From NCBI GenBank assembly GCA_001275005.1, contig JWZX01003214.1:1-49115 (forward strand): 49,115 bases of DNA. Direction: 5' to 3'. The notes below the pieces were generated by a model. That model did not search any database and was not told the origin of the DNA. It was given only the letters and a program-made list of their open reading frames with translations. Each line of letters opens with the position of its first letter. Within the stretch, counting starts at the first letter, position 1. The stretch is from Chrysochromulina tobinii (taxonomy: Eukaryota > Haptophyta > Prymnesiales > Chrysochromulinaceae). Both the position numbers and the translations under genes were made by a program. Of this stretch, positions 34,601-44,654 are shown piece after piece.

Positions 34601-37600
34601 CCTCTGAGGTGTAGGAACCTTGTTGGCCGACATCAACGTACCTCAAGATGCCACACAGCTGGTTTCTGGAGAGGTCAATGCTTGTCAGCCCGCCATTGAT
34701 GCCTACCATCTTGGCCACGTGCTTGGCTCCTGCTGTCCCACCAATGTTGCTCTTTCCAAATTTTTCGCCGCTGATGTCAAGCTCCTTGAGCGTCTTGTTC
34801 TGTTCTAGAGCCTCGCAGATGGCCTTAGTGCCCTCCTCCCCCAACATGTTGTGGGCGAGCGACAGCTTCGTCAGCCCGCCATTGATGCCTACCATCTTGG
34901 CCACGTGCTTGGCTCCTGCTGTCCCACCAATGTTGCTCTTCCCAAACTTTTCGCCGCTGATGTCAAGCTCCTTGAGCGTCTTGTTCTGTTCTAGAGCCTC
35001 GCAGATGGCCTTAGTGCCCTCCTCTCCCAACTCGTTTTTTGCGAGTGATACTTTGGTCAGCCCGCCCGTGACGCTCGTGCGGAGTGCCTCTGCGATTAGC
35101 TTGACACCAGCAGGACTGATGTTCTCGGAGGACGCGTCCATAGCACTGATCTTGCTGTCCTTGTTGTGGCAGATGGCGGCAAAGATGGCTCCCCAGCCCT
35201 TGTCCCTGAGCTTGTTGCCCCTGAGGTCGACGGACGTCAATGCGCCATTGATGCTGATACAGGAGGCAATCACAACCGCAGAGGCAACGCCAAGATTCTT
35301 GCCCGAGAGGTCGAGCGTGTCGACGGAGTCGGTGCCCTTGAGCTTCTTGACAGGGAGAGCAAACCCATCCAAGTTCACCTATGCATGAGGGACCTCCACA
35401 TGTCAGTGCAAGAGGGAGCGCATCTGGGCTGAGGGAGCACAGCTAAGCGTACCTCCGTCAGCGCGCCTGTGACGCTCGTGCTGAGTGCCTCGGCAATCAG
35501 CTGGACACCAGCAGGGCTGATTGTTTCGCAGGACGAGTCCAGAGACATGATCTTGCTGTCCTTGTTGCTGCAGATGGCGGCAAATATGGCGCCCCAGCCG
35601 TTGTCCCCGAGCAAGTTGCCCCTGAGGTCGACGGACGTCAATGTGCCGTTGACGCCGATCAGTGAGGCAATCACAATGGCTGAGGCAAAACTGAGGCCCT
35701 TGTTTGAGAGGTCGAGCGACTTGACTGGCTCGGTGCCCTTTAGCTTCTTGATGGGCAGCGCAACGTCATCGAGATTCACCTGTTCGCGGAAAGTGCAAGC
35801 TGAGAGCTCAGAACAGGTCCCAATCATGAAGTGGAGATCGGCATATACCTCTGTTAGCGTGCCATTAGCAGCGAGTGCTGGAGCTAAAGCTGCTGCCCCC
35901 TCTGCGCCAAGATGGTTGCGGCTGAGACTGCGCAACAAAGCAACAAACGAAAGCATGCAACTGGCCATCAGCAAGGCAAGCGGGGTTACGAATCAAGTTT
36001 GGATGTTGGTCAACAAAATTACTCGATTTTTGTCAGCGCGCCGTTGACGCCTATCAGCGAGGCGATCACGATGGCGGAGGCAACACCGAGGCGCTTGTTT
36101 GAGAGGTCGAGCGACTCGACTGGCTCGGTGCCCTTGAGCTTCTTGATGGGCAGCGCATGGCCGTCGAGGTTCACCTGTACGCGGAGAGTGCAAACTGTCA
36201 GCTCAGAACAGGTCACACTCGCGGGCTGGAGTTCAGCGGTACCTCTGTTAGCGAGCTATTAGCAGCGATCTTGCCAATCTGTACTCCCATCTCGAGCCTC
36301 TTATCAGGAGCGCAGTCTCTGAAATGAGAGTCGAGAGATACGTCGAGAGACTTGAGAGTAGCTGCACACTTTGCTGCCGCATTGATGAGCGCCAGTTCAC
36401 TCGGAAACAAACGCCCCCTGGCGGGGAACTCCTCAATCAAGGCCATCTTCATCACGAGCGGCATGTGCGTCGAAGTGAGAGCATCCGATTCGAGGCGTCG
36501 CATCCGCGGGAGGTTGCACACGTGCTTGAACAGAGCTGTGACGCCATCCTCCGTGGCCTTAGTGCCCTTGAGTTGCAAGTTGAGCGACTCGAGCGAATTT
36601 GGCAGTGCCGCCATGAGCAGTTGCAGCTCCTTGTCGGTGCACTTGATCAGATTTGAGAGATCGATGACAAGAGACGTGGATGCCGACGCCTTCATGGCAG
36701 CAAAGTACGGGCCAAGCTGCTTGCCTCGTGCGATGACGGTACGTACCATGCCTGCGGCAAATCGGCCAGCGAGCATGTTGTTCAGCCGTGTATAGCTCGC
36801 ATGCTCTTCGGGCGGCTCCGCGTCGGAAGCCGCGCCGACAATTGCGTTGAGGATGGTCTTGCGGTCGGCCTCCACAGAGGCTTGCGCGGACTGCAGCTGA
36901 ATGTCGAGGCGCACACGCTCGAGCGGAAAACCCGACTCGCGCTTCTGCTTCGCGCCCGCGTCCTTATCTCCTGCGCTCAGCCCTTCAACGAGGCCAACAG
37001 CCCCGCCCTTAAGGCACGTGTACACGTCGTACGTCTTGTGCTTGTCGCCGGCAAGGCTCGTAAAGATTTCATAGCCACACCAGATTCGAGAGAAGGTGAT
37101 GCCACCCTCATCAAGGACGGTGACGGTGCCGAACGAGAGCTTCATCGCCTTGCGGAACGAGGACTCCTCAAGGGAGCCCCCAATCTCATCGTCGAGCTTC
37201 CACTGGTTGTTGGCGTACGCGCAGACCCAATATGGGCTGTCGACGCCCAGCCCGCGATCGACAGCGTGCTGCTCGAGGCACTTCACAAAATCGAGAACTG
37301 GTTCGCCCCACCAGTGGCTCACAAAGTAGAGCGGCACCTGCTCTCCGAAGGCGATAAGCTCCACGAGTGAGCACTGCGCGGCGTACGTCGCCGGCTTGAT
37401 GACGAAGCGCGCCGCGTCGTAGAGGGTGACGGTGCCGGGTGTCCTTTGCTTGCCACTCTTGTCGGCCCACCCCTCGGGCTTGCATCGCCGACTAATGTGC
37501 GAGCACACGCGCTGCAGCTGTGCGCCAGTGATGGCCCGTTTGGCAGTCTCCGCGATGGTGCAGCCGCCGCGCTGATCACCGTGCAGGTCGGCAAAGTCCT

Positions 37601-37901
37601 CGGCGGCCGGCGGCCTGACGTGGACAAAGCTGCTCGCATAAAAACCTTTGCGCCACTCGTCGATTGTAATGCAGCCATCCGAGTCGAGGTCGAGCTCGCT
37701 CATCAGGGTTGCGAAAACCACGTCATCGTAGCCTTGCTTTTGCAATGCGCTCTTCAACTCATCGCAAGAGATGGTCTGGTCGCTGTCGACGTCGACCTCC
37801 TTGAAGATCCTCGTCGGGTCTTGCCACTGGAGCGTCTCCGGCGTGCGCACCTCGACACCATCGACAGGATTTGGCGCCACCTTCGTGACGGAGCCGCCCA
37901 T
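31698..37901 (-). CDS. EF-hand / TIR-like / leucine-rich-repeat protein (NLR-like sensor candidate)
   Basis: Seven exons (minus): 37901-36243, 36174-36023, 35927-35849, 35779-35453, 35378-32652, 32575-32274, 32169-31698; phases agree, about 1,900 aa. MGGSVTK is a possible N-myristoylation signal. Two EF-hands have complete 12-residue loops at 37-48 (DVDSDQTISCDE) and 71-82 (DLDSDGCITIDE). Residues about 188-300 hold VPLYFVSHWWGEPVLDF, YWVCAYANNQ (224-233) and SRIWCGYEIF (271-280). The order strand-SH, helix, strand, then WCxxE resembles a TIR domain, and E278 sits where the TIR catalytic glutamate lies. I know similar SHWWGEP-ANNQ segments in algal and dinoflagellate proteins without a named family. 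The rest is RNI/NLRC3-type LRRs. No NB-ARC/NACHT P-loop was seen. Introns are short, conventional and lack 10-bp repeats. Function as an intracellular Ca2+-linked sensor is inference. Confidence 0.82.
32838..34560 (-). repeat. Recently amplified LRR blocks
   Basis: Within exon 5 a roughly 60-codon block appears four times, near 34555-34365, 34170-33981, 33975-33795 and 33020-32838. It reads LLGNQLDAESAKMLAEVAKQ, then ISLCGI-RDQTTA and DAILL-SDLSQA-VTG. Copies are so alike at DNA level that duplication or gene conversion must be recent. Another pair of longer units (EGTKAICEALEQNKTLKELD plus a GAKHVAKM segment) is repeated at 35040-34690 and, with changes, at 33380-33040. Confidence 0.88.
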
Positions 37902-38562
37902 CGAGGGAAGGAAGGTCCCAAGGTCCCAAGAACCCGCTTGTTCCCAGTGAAATAACGAAGAGGGGTTTCGTCAATGGATCTGCGTCGGAGGCCGACATTA
38001 TGTCGTAATAACCCCTTACACGTAAGATATTCCTGTTTTCATATTCACACCTGCTGCTGTTCACTCACGCTCGACTAGACGATCTTGAGAGCGTCCAAGC
38101 GTCGAATGGCGCAGCCTCAGCCGGCCACGGCGATGCCCACGAGGCAGATCAGGCCGGGTGCGCTCGGACTATTGACGCCACCGCAACGCGGCCTGGCACT
38201 CGCTATCATCCAGGCAGATCGGTGTGGCCGTGGTGGTGATGACCTCGAGGACCTTGCGAAGCCTAATCGCTTTGCGCACATGGACACCACGACGAGCACG
38301 CAACTATCGCAGCGAATCGGGATGCTCTCACACTGGGCGCCGGCGAATGGGTCTGTACCATCGTACGGGAGGTGACGTGGTCGTAACGGTCAGGTGTTCC
38401 GATTGGGTGTTCCGATTTAGACGGCACTCGCACCTATCCCACCGCCGAGCCCCGAGGTGTTCCGTATATATTCGATATAATTGGAGATGACAGTCCTGTT
38501 TCGTCCGTTTACTATAGATGTCCATGGACCATGGCTCACTCACGGCTAAAGGTAGGTGCACC
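37902..38562. other. Intergenic region
   Basis: It separates two minus-strand genes: upstream of the LRR gene start and downstream of the F-box/Kelch stop. AT-rich TCCGTATATATTCGATATAA lies at 38461-38480. Two opposing small open frames at 38085-38375 look non-coding. No gene is assigned. Confidence 0.5.
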
Positions 38563-39831
38563 TTACACGAGATGCGCCAGGGCGAGCCCCGCACGTGCTG
38601 TGGGCAGTGGGGGCAGCGCCCTCCAGCGGCCCTTACGCGCGTCGAAAGCCTCGCAGGTGGTGAGCGGCACCCCCGTGTCGCCGCATCCGCCCACGACATA
38701 GAGGCAACCGTCGAGGGCGAACGTGGCCGACAGGTACCCACGCGGCATGCTCATCGGCGGCAGCGCCCGCCAGACGCCCTCACGAGAGTCGAATCGCTCA
38801 CTGCATGCTAGCATAACGATGCCATCCTCGCTGCCGCCGACGACGTACAGCGCACCGTCCTGCCCGACGCCAGCGCCGCAGCCGGAGCGCGGCTTCGACA
38901 TGGGCGGCAGCAGACGCTGTGGGCGCACACCACACATGTCGAACGTCTCTACTGTGCGCTGGTAACTAGTCCCGCCGGAGTAACCACCGACGAGGAATAG
39001 CTCGGAGGCGCGTGCGTCCACCGCGAGAGCGTGGCCGCAGCGCGGCTTGAGCATCTCGCCCGCGTGCCTCCACGCAGCCACATTCCCGTCTGCATCCATG
39101 GCTTGCAGCCTGCCTGCCATGGGCGACGACAAGGGCTCCAAGAGGTACTCGATGGTACGGAGGCACTGCGCGCCGCGAGACATGCCATCGCCGCCTCCGC
39201 ATACCCAGAGCCGGCCGGCGTCGTCGCACACCGCGGAGGCGAAGCAGCGTGGCGACGTGAGTGGCTCCACGTCTTGCGTCCAGACCCCACGCACCGAGCG
39301 TACAGGTATGTCCTTTATCGTCGCCGTCGCAATATCGTATGCAAACTGAAACTCCTCCACCTCGAGCGGCGAGTCGTCGACCGTCAGGCGCTCGATGGTA
39401 GCAATCGCCTTTTCCTCGTAGTCATCGTAGCCGCCGATGAGGAAGATCGTGCGCGCTACGCTGTCCACGGCGGCGCACGGCGCGCTGCTTGGCGTCTTCG
39501 GCAGGGGTGCCTCGCACCATCTCTGCGCTCGTACATCAAAGGTCGCGCTCGTCCGCTCGCCGTCGAGTCCGTCGCCGCCCATGGCGACGATGCGCTCCAC
39601 ACAGCAGTGCGCGCGGCGCACAAGCGGCAGCCAGGCCTCATCCTCCCGTCGCCGAAGCAGCCAAGCGTTCGCTACGGCCAGTGGCTGCCACACTGCAGGG
39701 TCTGCCGCTGCAGCCGCTGAGAATGTGCGGCATGATGACAGGGCGTTGCATATGTCCGAGGCGGTCGGTAGTAGACGGAGCACGTAAGCTAGCACTGCCT
39801 CGGGCAGATCGATGATACGCATACTCGCCAT
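38563..39831 (-). CDS. F-box/Kelch-repeat protein
   Basis: 422 aa, single exon, ATG at 39831. Residues about 5-50 form an F-box (IIDLPEAVLAYVLRLLPTAS, then CRTFSAAAAADPAVW), which would bind Skp1 in an SCF ubiquitin ligase. From about residue 80 there are Kelch repeats with the diagnostic glycine pairs: TIFLIGGYDD, RLWVCGGGDG, ELFLVGGYSG, ALYVVGGSED and CLYVVGGCGD. Each is followed by a distal aromatic/tryptophan segment such as GVWRALPPM and GRWRALPPL. These make a five- to six-bladed beta-propeller for substrate recognition; the substrate cannot be inferred. Starts diverge from the oxygenase-like gene at 40127 with 295 bp between. Confidence 0.9.
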   Translation of the reverse strand: MASMRIIDLPEAVLAYVLRLLPTASDICNALSSCRTFSAAAAADPAVWQPLAVANAWLLRRREDEAWLPLVRRAHCCVERIVAMGGDGLDGERTSATFDVRAQRWCEAPLPKTPSSAPCAAVDSVARTIFLIGGYDDYEEKAIATIERLTVDDSPLEVEEFQFAYDIATATIKDIPVRSVRGVWTQDVEPLTSPRCFASAVCDDAGRLWVCGGGDGMSRGAQCLRTIEYLLEPLSSPMAGRLQAMDADGNVAAWRHAGEMLKPRCGHALAVDARASELFLVGGYSGGTSYQRTVETFDMCGVRPQRLLPPMSKPRSGCGAGVGQDGALYVVGGSEDGIVMLACSERFDSREGVWRALPPMSMPRGYLSATFALDGCLYVVGGCGDTGVPLTTCEAFDARKGRWRALPPLPTARAGLALAHLV

Positions 39832-40126
39832 CTCGGCCTCCTAGGGCCGCGTTTTATCGACGACACCGGAAATGCGGGTCTCAGGAGATCTCAGTTTGAC
39901 GTAACCCATCGAGCGCTCTAGGCGTAGAAAAGTGTGTGTGAAGAACGTTCAATCAAGTTTCGGGGGATTTCGCGGCATTAAATTGCGCGTTGAGGGCCGG
40001 TGTGCAAGCAGCTATCCCAATCCTTGGACTCCCGACCGTCACCGTGTGTGCGTTCTGTACGTCAGCGCTACGTCAGCGCACCGTGCCTTCCTTCCCGGTG
40101 GCTGCGGGCGGCAGATCTGAGCACCG

Positions 40127-41515
40127 ATGAAAAAGCAGCACTGGCTCGTATCGGCGATGGAGGTCAATGGCGTCAACGATCATGGTAAACTCGATTATCG
40201 CGCGTTGCTACGCTTCACCGCCGAGGTCTTCGACGCCAGAAAACTGCCAACGTCGAACCCGGCATATCAAGTCGCACCGCCATCGTCAGTGGTCGATGCG
40301 ACACGATGGCTCGTGGATGTGTATCCGGAGCACCCACCGTGTGGCTTCAACGCTGCTGAGGTCCGGCAACGAATAGATGCGGCCATGGCACAGGAGATGG
40401 TGGAGTATCATTTGATGCTGCAACGCGCGGATGCAGCGCTGAGCAATTGGGACGCATCGAAGCAGGACCACTACAATGCGGAACTTCGTGCGCCAAACGT
40501 GTGGGAGGTGGATCTGCCTATGAACATTATCGATGAAGCCAAGTCGATTTTTGAAGCAGCTGATCTGGCCAAGGCCTTTCGCCACCTTCACGAAGCCGAT
40601 GCTCGTCATCAGCAGGTGTCAACGCCCTGTGGGCAGTTCTTCGTGCTGCGCTCGCTCGGCGGGATGGGCGGCACGACCTCGTCCGACATCACGTGGATCT
40701 CGGTCGATGATCGGCACACGTTCAACCGGTTCGAACGTCTTTTCGAGCGTCTCGAGCTCGCGGAGATGTTCGAGCCCGTGGTGGACTCAACAGACCGACT
40801 GTGCCTGTACTCTGCGTTCTACGTGGTGCGCAGCCATTGCGAGAGTCCCTTCTTCCATTTCGATTGGCCTGCGGAGCTGGGGGTCAAGGCTCTTACGCTC
40901 ATGACGCCGCTGAGCGATTTTCGGCAGCAAACGTCCTTCAACCTGCTCTATGGCCAACGGTCACCCGAGGCGCCACGTGGCTCGACCGCCGACGAGACGA
41001 ACGAGGACGACGACAATGAGGCGGGCAACTTGACGGGCAACTTGACGGGCAACTTGACGGGCAACTTGACGGGCGACTCTGCACCTGAGCTCGCAGCGCC
41101 GACGAGCTCCGAGCTTGGGTCCGGCAGGGGGCCTCGGGCGGACCACGCGTACGCGTCGTCGAGTACGGAGGCGCGGTATAACTATACGAAGGGCAAGGGG
41201 ATCGTCTTCGGCGCCTCCTTTGCGCATAGCACCGAGCCTGGCGTGGCCCACGAGCAAGATGGAGTCCATGCGTACCTGTGCTTCACGTTCGGCACGAACC
41301 GGAGCAAGCACTGGCCCCTGATCGCCGACAGCATTGGTGGGCACAGCCGCGTGGCTGGGGCGATGGATGGCAGTTTGGTACTCACGAGGCTTGGGAGGGA
41401 GATCGAGATCGAGATCGAGACAGACGGAGGCACTGTCGACACGGGACAGATCCGACAGAGCTGTGGCAATCTACTAGTCTGTAGAGATGCACACGGCTTT
41501 ATATGGAGATTTTAA
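40127..41515 (+). CDS. Oxygenase-like cupin-fold protein with NLT repeat
   Basis: 462 aa from the ATG at 40127, single exon. Residues about 240-300 contain CESPFFHFDWPAELGVKALT and MTPL. After a variable insert come GKGIVFGASFAHSTEPG, VHAYLCFTFGT and KHWPLI. The HxD-like HFD plus the distal histidine in FAHSTEPG at the right order suggests a non-haem Fe(II)/2-oxoglutarate-type fold. No arginine for 2-oxoglutarate is obvious, so activity is uncertain. The insert between the two halves carries four tandem GNLTG units (N-L-T is an N-glycosylation sequon) and an acidic run. The N-terminus has no signal peptide, which argues against actual glycosylation. The N-terminal 140 residues are unrecognised. 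Confidence 0.6.
   Translation: MKKQHWLVSAMEVNGVNDHGKLDYRALLRFTAEVFDARKLPTSNPAYQVAPPSSVVDATRWLVDVYPEHPPCGFNAAEVRQRIDAAMAQEMVEYHLMLQRADAALSNWDASKQDHYNAELRAPNVWEVDLPMNIIDEAKSIFEAADLAKAFRHLHEADARHQQVSTPCGQFFVLRSLGGMGGTTSSDITWISVDDRHTFNRFERLFERLELAEMFEPVVDSTDRLCLYSAFYVVRSHCESPFFHFDWPAELGVKALTLMTPLSDFRQQTSFNLLYGQRSPEAPRGSTADETNEDDDNEAGNLTGNLTGNLTGNLTGDSAPELAAPTSSELGSGRGPRADHAYASSSTEARYNYTKGKGIVFGASFAHSTEPGVAHEQDGVHAYLCFTFGTNRSKHWPLIADSIGGHSRVAGAMDGSLVLTRLGREIEIEIETDGGTVDTGQIRQSCGNLLVCRDAHGFIWRF
41023..41075 (+). repeat. 15-bp in-frame coding repeat (GNLT)
   Basis: Four near-identical GGGCAACTTGACG-containing units encode GNLTGNLTGNLTGNLTG. The unit is 15 bp, so copy number changes keep the frame. 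It lies in the variable loop between the two metal-binding halves of the oxygenase-like protein. Confidence 0.93.
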
Positions 41516-42011
41516 GCGCGCAGGCCGCAGCCGCGCACGCGCTCGCGGGCGTGGCGCGTGGGGCCGCGCGCGGTTGCGGCGACCGTTGCGGGCGTCGGTT
41601 AAATATGAAGATAACATCCAGGATGACATGCCGGCCGAAAAAAGCTGCAGTGTGCAGAGGCAGCGCGTGTGCCGGGCCGAGCTCGTCCTCGAGGATAAGG
41701 TCATTCCCATCTCTCACACGCCTCATTTAAAAACTCGTGCTCTGGGCCTGGAGCAGCATCCGCGTGAAACTCGAGGCCTGAAAGGGTGGAGGGTGCGCCG
41801 AGACCTCGAGCCGAGACCGGGTTCCTCCGAGATAGTAATTACTTCTAATATTTATTATGTTAGATAGTATAATAGTAGTAAGGGCAGTATAATAGTAGTC
41901 AAGTAAATAATAATAAGTGGTACGACAAGCAACAGACAACCAAGAAGCATACTTGTAAGAAATCGGGGGGGGGGTAAAGAATCCTATTCATACCGTAGCG
42001 AATGAGTGCGA
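41516..42011. other. Intergenic region with an AT-rich pocket
   Basis: A GC-rich first third is followed by an AT-rich pocket at about 41833-41935 built of TAATAGTAGT and TATAATAGTAG units, then a run of nine G at 41967-41975. The pocket contrasts strongly with the rest of the window. No gene was recognised; it may hold the promoter of the next gene. Confidence 0.55.
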
Positions 42012-44654
42012 ATGTCAGAAACACGAGCAGAAATCATGAAAGCAGGGTGCTCAACATCAAGCACCATGCTGCTCGCGGCCGTCGGCCTGACGGCCGCCGT
42101 CGACAAGCTCACGCTTCCAACCTTCCTGAATTCTCACATGGCGCTGCAGCGTGCGCCGCTCTCGGCACGCCTCTGGGGCTGGGCGTCACCCAATGCGACC
42201 GTGACCGCTGCGATGGATGTTGAGAGTGTGAAGGCGACGCCCGATGCGGACGGGCTGTGGATCGTCGAGCTGCCCCCGCAGCCAGCCTCAACGGGTAAGA
42301 CGATCATCGTCACGGACGGTACGACCAGAATCACGCTTGACGACGTAGCCTTCGGCGATGTGTACCTCTGCTCCGGGCAGAGCAACATGGAGTTCAGCGT
42401 CAACGCCGCATTCAATTCTACGCTCGAGATCGCCGACTCGGTCAATTACCCCGACCTGCGTCTCGCAACGGTGCAAAGGGCCATGTCCGACAAGCCAGAG
42501 CAAGATGCTCCGTCCAAGGCCAACTACACATGGGCGCGCTCGAGCCCAGCAGCCTTCGCGCCCGCCGGCGGCGACAACTTCTCGTGGTTCTCGGCCACGT
42601 GCTACTTCTTCGGGCGCGAGGTGTACAAGGTGCTCGGAAACGGCAAGGTACCTATCGGCCTCATTGCTTCCGACTGGGGCGGCCAGAGTGTCGAGAGCTT
42701 CTCGTCGCCCGAGGCGCTAGCGGACCGCACCTGCGGAGGTACGCTGCCTGGCCATGCCGCAGCATCGTCGAGCCAGGACTATCCCTCGCCGCCAGGATCG
42801 CCAGGACTATCCCAAGCCGCCAGACCGCCAGGACTCGCCCTGCCCGCGGATGAGCCCTGGCCAGGCCCCTCACAGCTGTGGAATGCCATGATCTATCCCC
42901 TCCGGTTGATGCGATTTACCGGGGCTACATGGTATCAAGGGGAGGTATGTGGCACGGAGTCCTTGCTCGGCCTGGCAGTCTCATGCCACTGCGCCCGGCC
43001 GTCCTAGCTCGCTCACCAGCCACGCGGCACGTCTCTCGGCGCGCCGCGCCGCACGCGCGCCCCCGACGCAGGTAAATAGGGCCGACCCTGCTGGATACTA
43101 ACCCTAACCCAACCCCCAACGCAGGCGAATTGGGCCGACCCTCCTGGATACTCCTGCCGATTCCCGGCCATGATCGCCGACTGGCGCCGCCAGTTCGGGC
43201 TGCCCGATCTCTCCTTCTTCTACGTGCAACTCGCCCCGTATCGCCTGGACTTCTCGCGCTTCCGCTTGGCACAGGGTGCCGCGCTGCAGCTGCCCAAGGT
43301 CGGCTTCGCAGTCGCCATCGACCTAGGTGACTTGACGAGCCCCTACGATGCCATCCATCCGAGGCGGAAGCAAGAGGTGGGCCGGCGTCTCGCACTCTCG
43401 GCACGCGCCATCCAGTACGCCGACCGATCCGTCGTCTACCAGGGGCCGACCCTCTCGGCTGCCCAGTTCGTCTCGAGCAACACGATCTGGGGGACGAGCT
43501 ACGGCGCCCGCCTGAGCTTCGTGCCCGGAACGGCGGACGGGCTGCATGCGGCCGGCACAGCCGATTGCGTGGCCTGCTGCGAGGAGTCGCCTTTCGAGGT
43601 GATGGACGCCACGGGATTGTGGACGCGGGCCGCCATGGGCATCACCGGTGATGAGGTGTCACTCCGTGGTGTGCCGCACCCCATCCAGGGCATTCGGTTC
43701 GATTTCGAGGGCATGCCGCAGTGCTCACTGTATAATGGCGTGGGCGGCCCCGACAACCATCAGGGACTCGCGGCACCGCCCTTCCAGTACTGCGCGTACG
43801 GCACGCACGACGGCCAGCCTGCCTGGGCCGCCTCCTGCGAGCCCAACGAGTGTGCTCCCGTCGGTATTCCTGTGCCGTCCGCCGGAGTCGCCGTGGCAGT
43901 GGCCGCCCTGGGCTTTACTGTTCTCGTCCCACTGCCACAGTTCTTCAAGCTTGCAAAGGCACGCTCTTCCGCTGGCGTGAGCCTGTTCACAGTCATCATC
44001 ACGATGTTTTCCTCGATGCTCAACGTTGGCGCAGCTCTCATCACAAAGTGGCGTCAGATCACCGCATGCGGACACCTTGGTTGGAGCTGCGTCCCCAACC
44101 TGCTCGACCTGTTCCAAAACATACAAGTGGCCATTATTGCCGCAATCCAGCTGGTCATGGTTGTGGCATACCCGCCGAACGCCAAACGCGCGCGAGCCAT
44201 GGCGGCGACCACCCTCGGCATGGCAATCATCCTTTGGGTTGCATGCGTGTGCGCATCACTGGCGGCGCCTTGCGGGAAGCGCACGCTTGCCTTCGCTGCC
44301 GTGCAGAGGTCTGCCGGCTCCCTCGCTGCCCTGGTGCATTACGCTCCGCAGCTTCTCGCCACGTGGCGGCACCGCGCGTCGGGCTCGCTCTCCCTCCTAA
44401 CTTACACGTTGCAAGTCGTGGGAGGCTATCTCAACATCTACCAGAGCATCACTCAGGGTGTCTCCCCATGGCCTGTCTGGACACCATGGCTGATCTCTAC
44501 GAGCATGCAGAATGCCGTGCTAGTGAGCGCATTCGTCTTTGACGCGCGGCGGTGGAGGGCACGGCAACGGGCTCGAGGCAAGTGCGCGCTGCCCGACGAT
44601 AATCTTGTGAACAGCTCCGAAAGAGAGCCTACACCCCCCCCGCCGTCCAGCTGA
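42012..44654 (+). CDS. Sialate O-acetylesterase fused to a PQ-loop membrane transporter
   Basis: Exons 42012-42944 and 43125-44654 join in phase to 820 aa. The N-terminus (MKAGCSTSSTMLLAAVGLTA) is signal-peptide-like. The esterase part has NSHMALQRAPLSARLWGWAS, the nucleophile motif GDVYLCSGQSNMEF (Ser near 124), GLIASDWGGQSVESF, TGATWYQGE-ANWADPPGYS and the catalytic Asp/His in SPYDAIHPRRKQEVG, so all SGNH elements are present. From about 43885 the same frame continues into seven hydrophobic segments. PQ-loop signatures are LVPLPQFFKLAKARSSAGVS and HYAPQLLATWRHRASGSLS, as in cystinosin/MPDU1/SLC66 proteins. The esterase would sit on the lumenal or outer side and the transporter in the membrane. 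Known SIAE proteins end after the esterase domain. Release of an acetylated sugar followed by its export is an inference. Confidence 0.85.
42945..43124 (+). mobile_element. Intron of the esterase-transporter gene with duplicated acceptor region
   Basis: The 180-bp intron. The acceptor and exon start (GACGCAGGTAAATAGGGCCG..., from about 43068) recur 50 bp later (CAACGCAGGCGAATTGGGCC..., from 43118), over about 34 nt with a few differences. The segment between is ACTAACCCTAACCCAACCCC, containing a branch-like CTAAC and a telomere-like CCCTAA. The second copy is the one in frame (YQGE-ANWADPPGYS). Confidence 0.75.

Noticed and set aside
31698-37901. NB-ARC or NACHT domain in the LRR protein
   Set aside because: No Walker A (GxxxxGK[ST]) or other nucleotide-binding motif was found between the TIR-like region and the LRRs.
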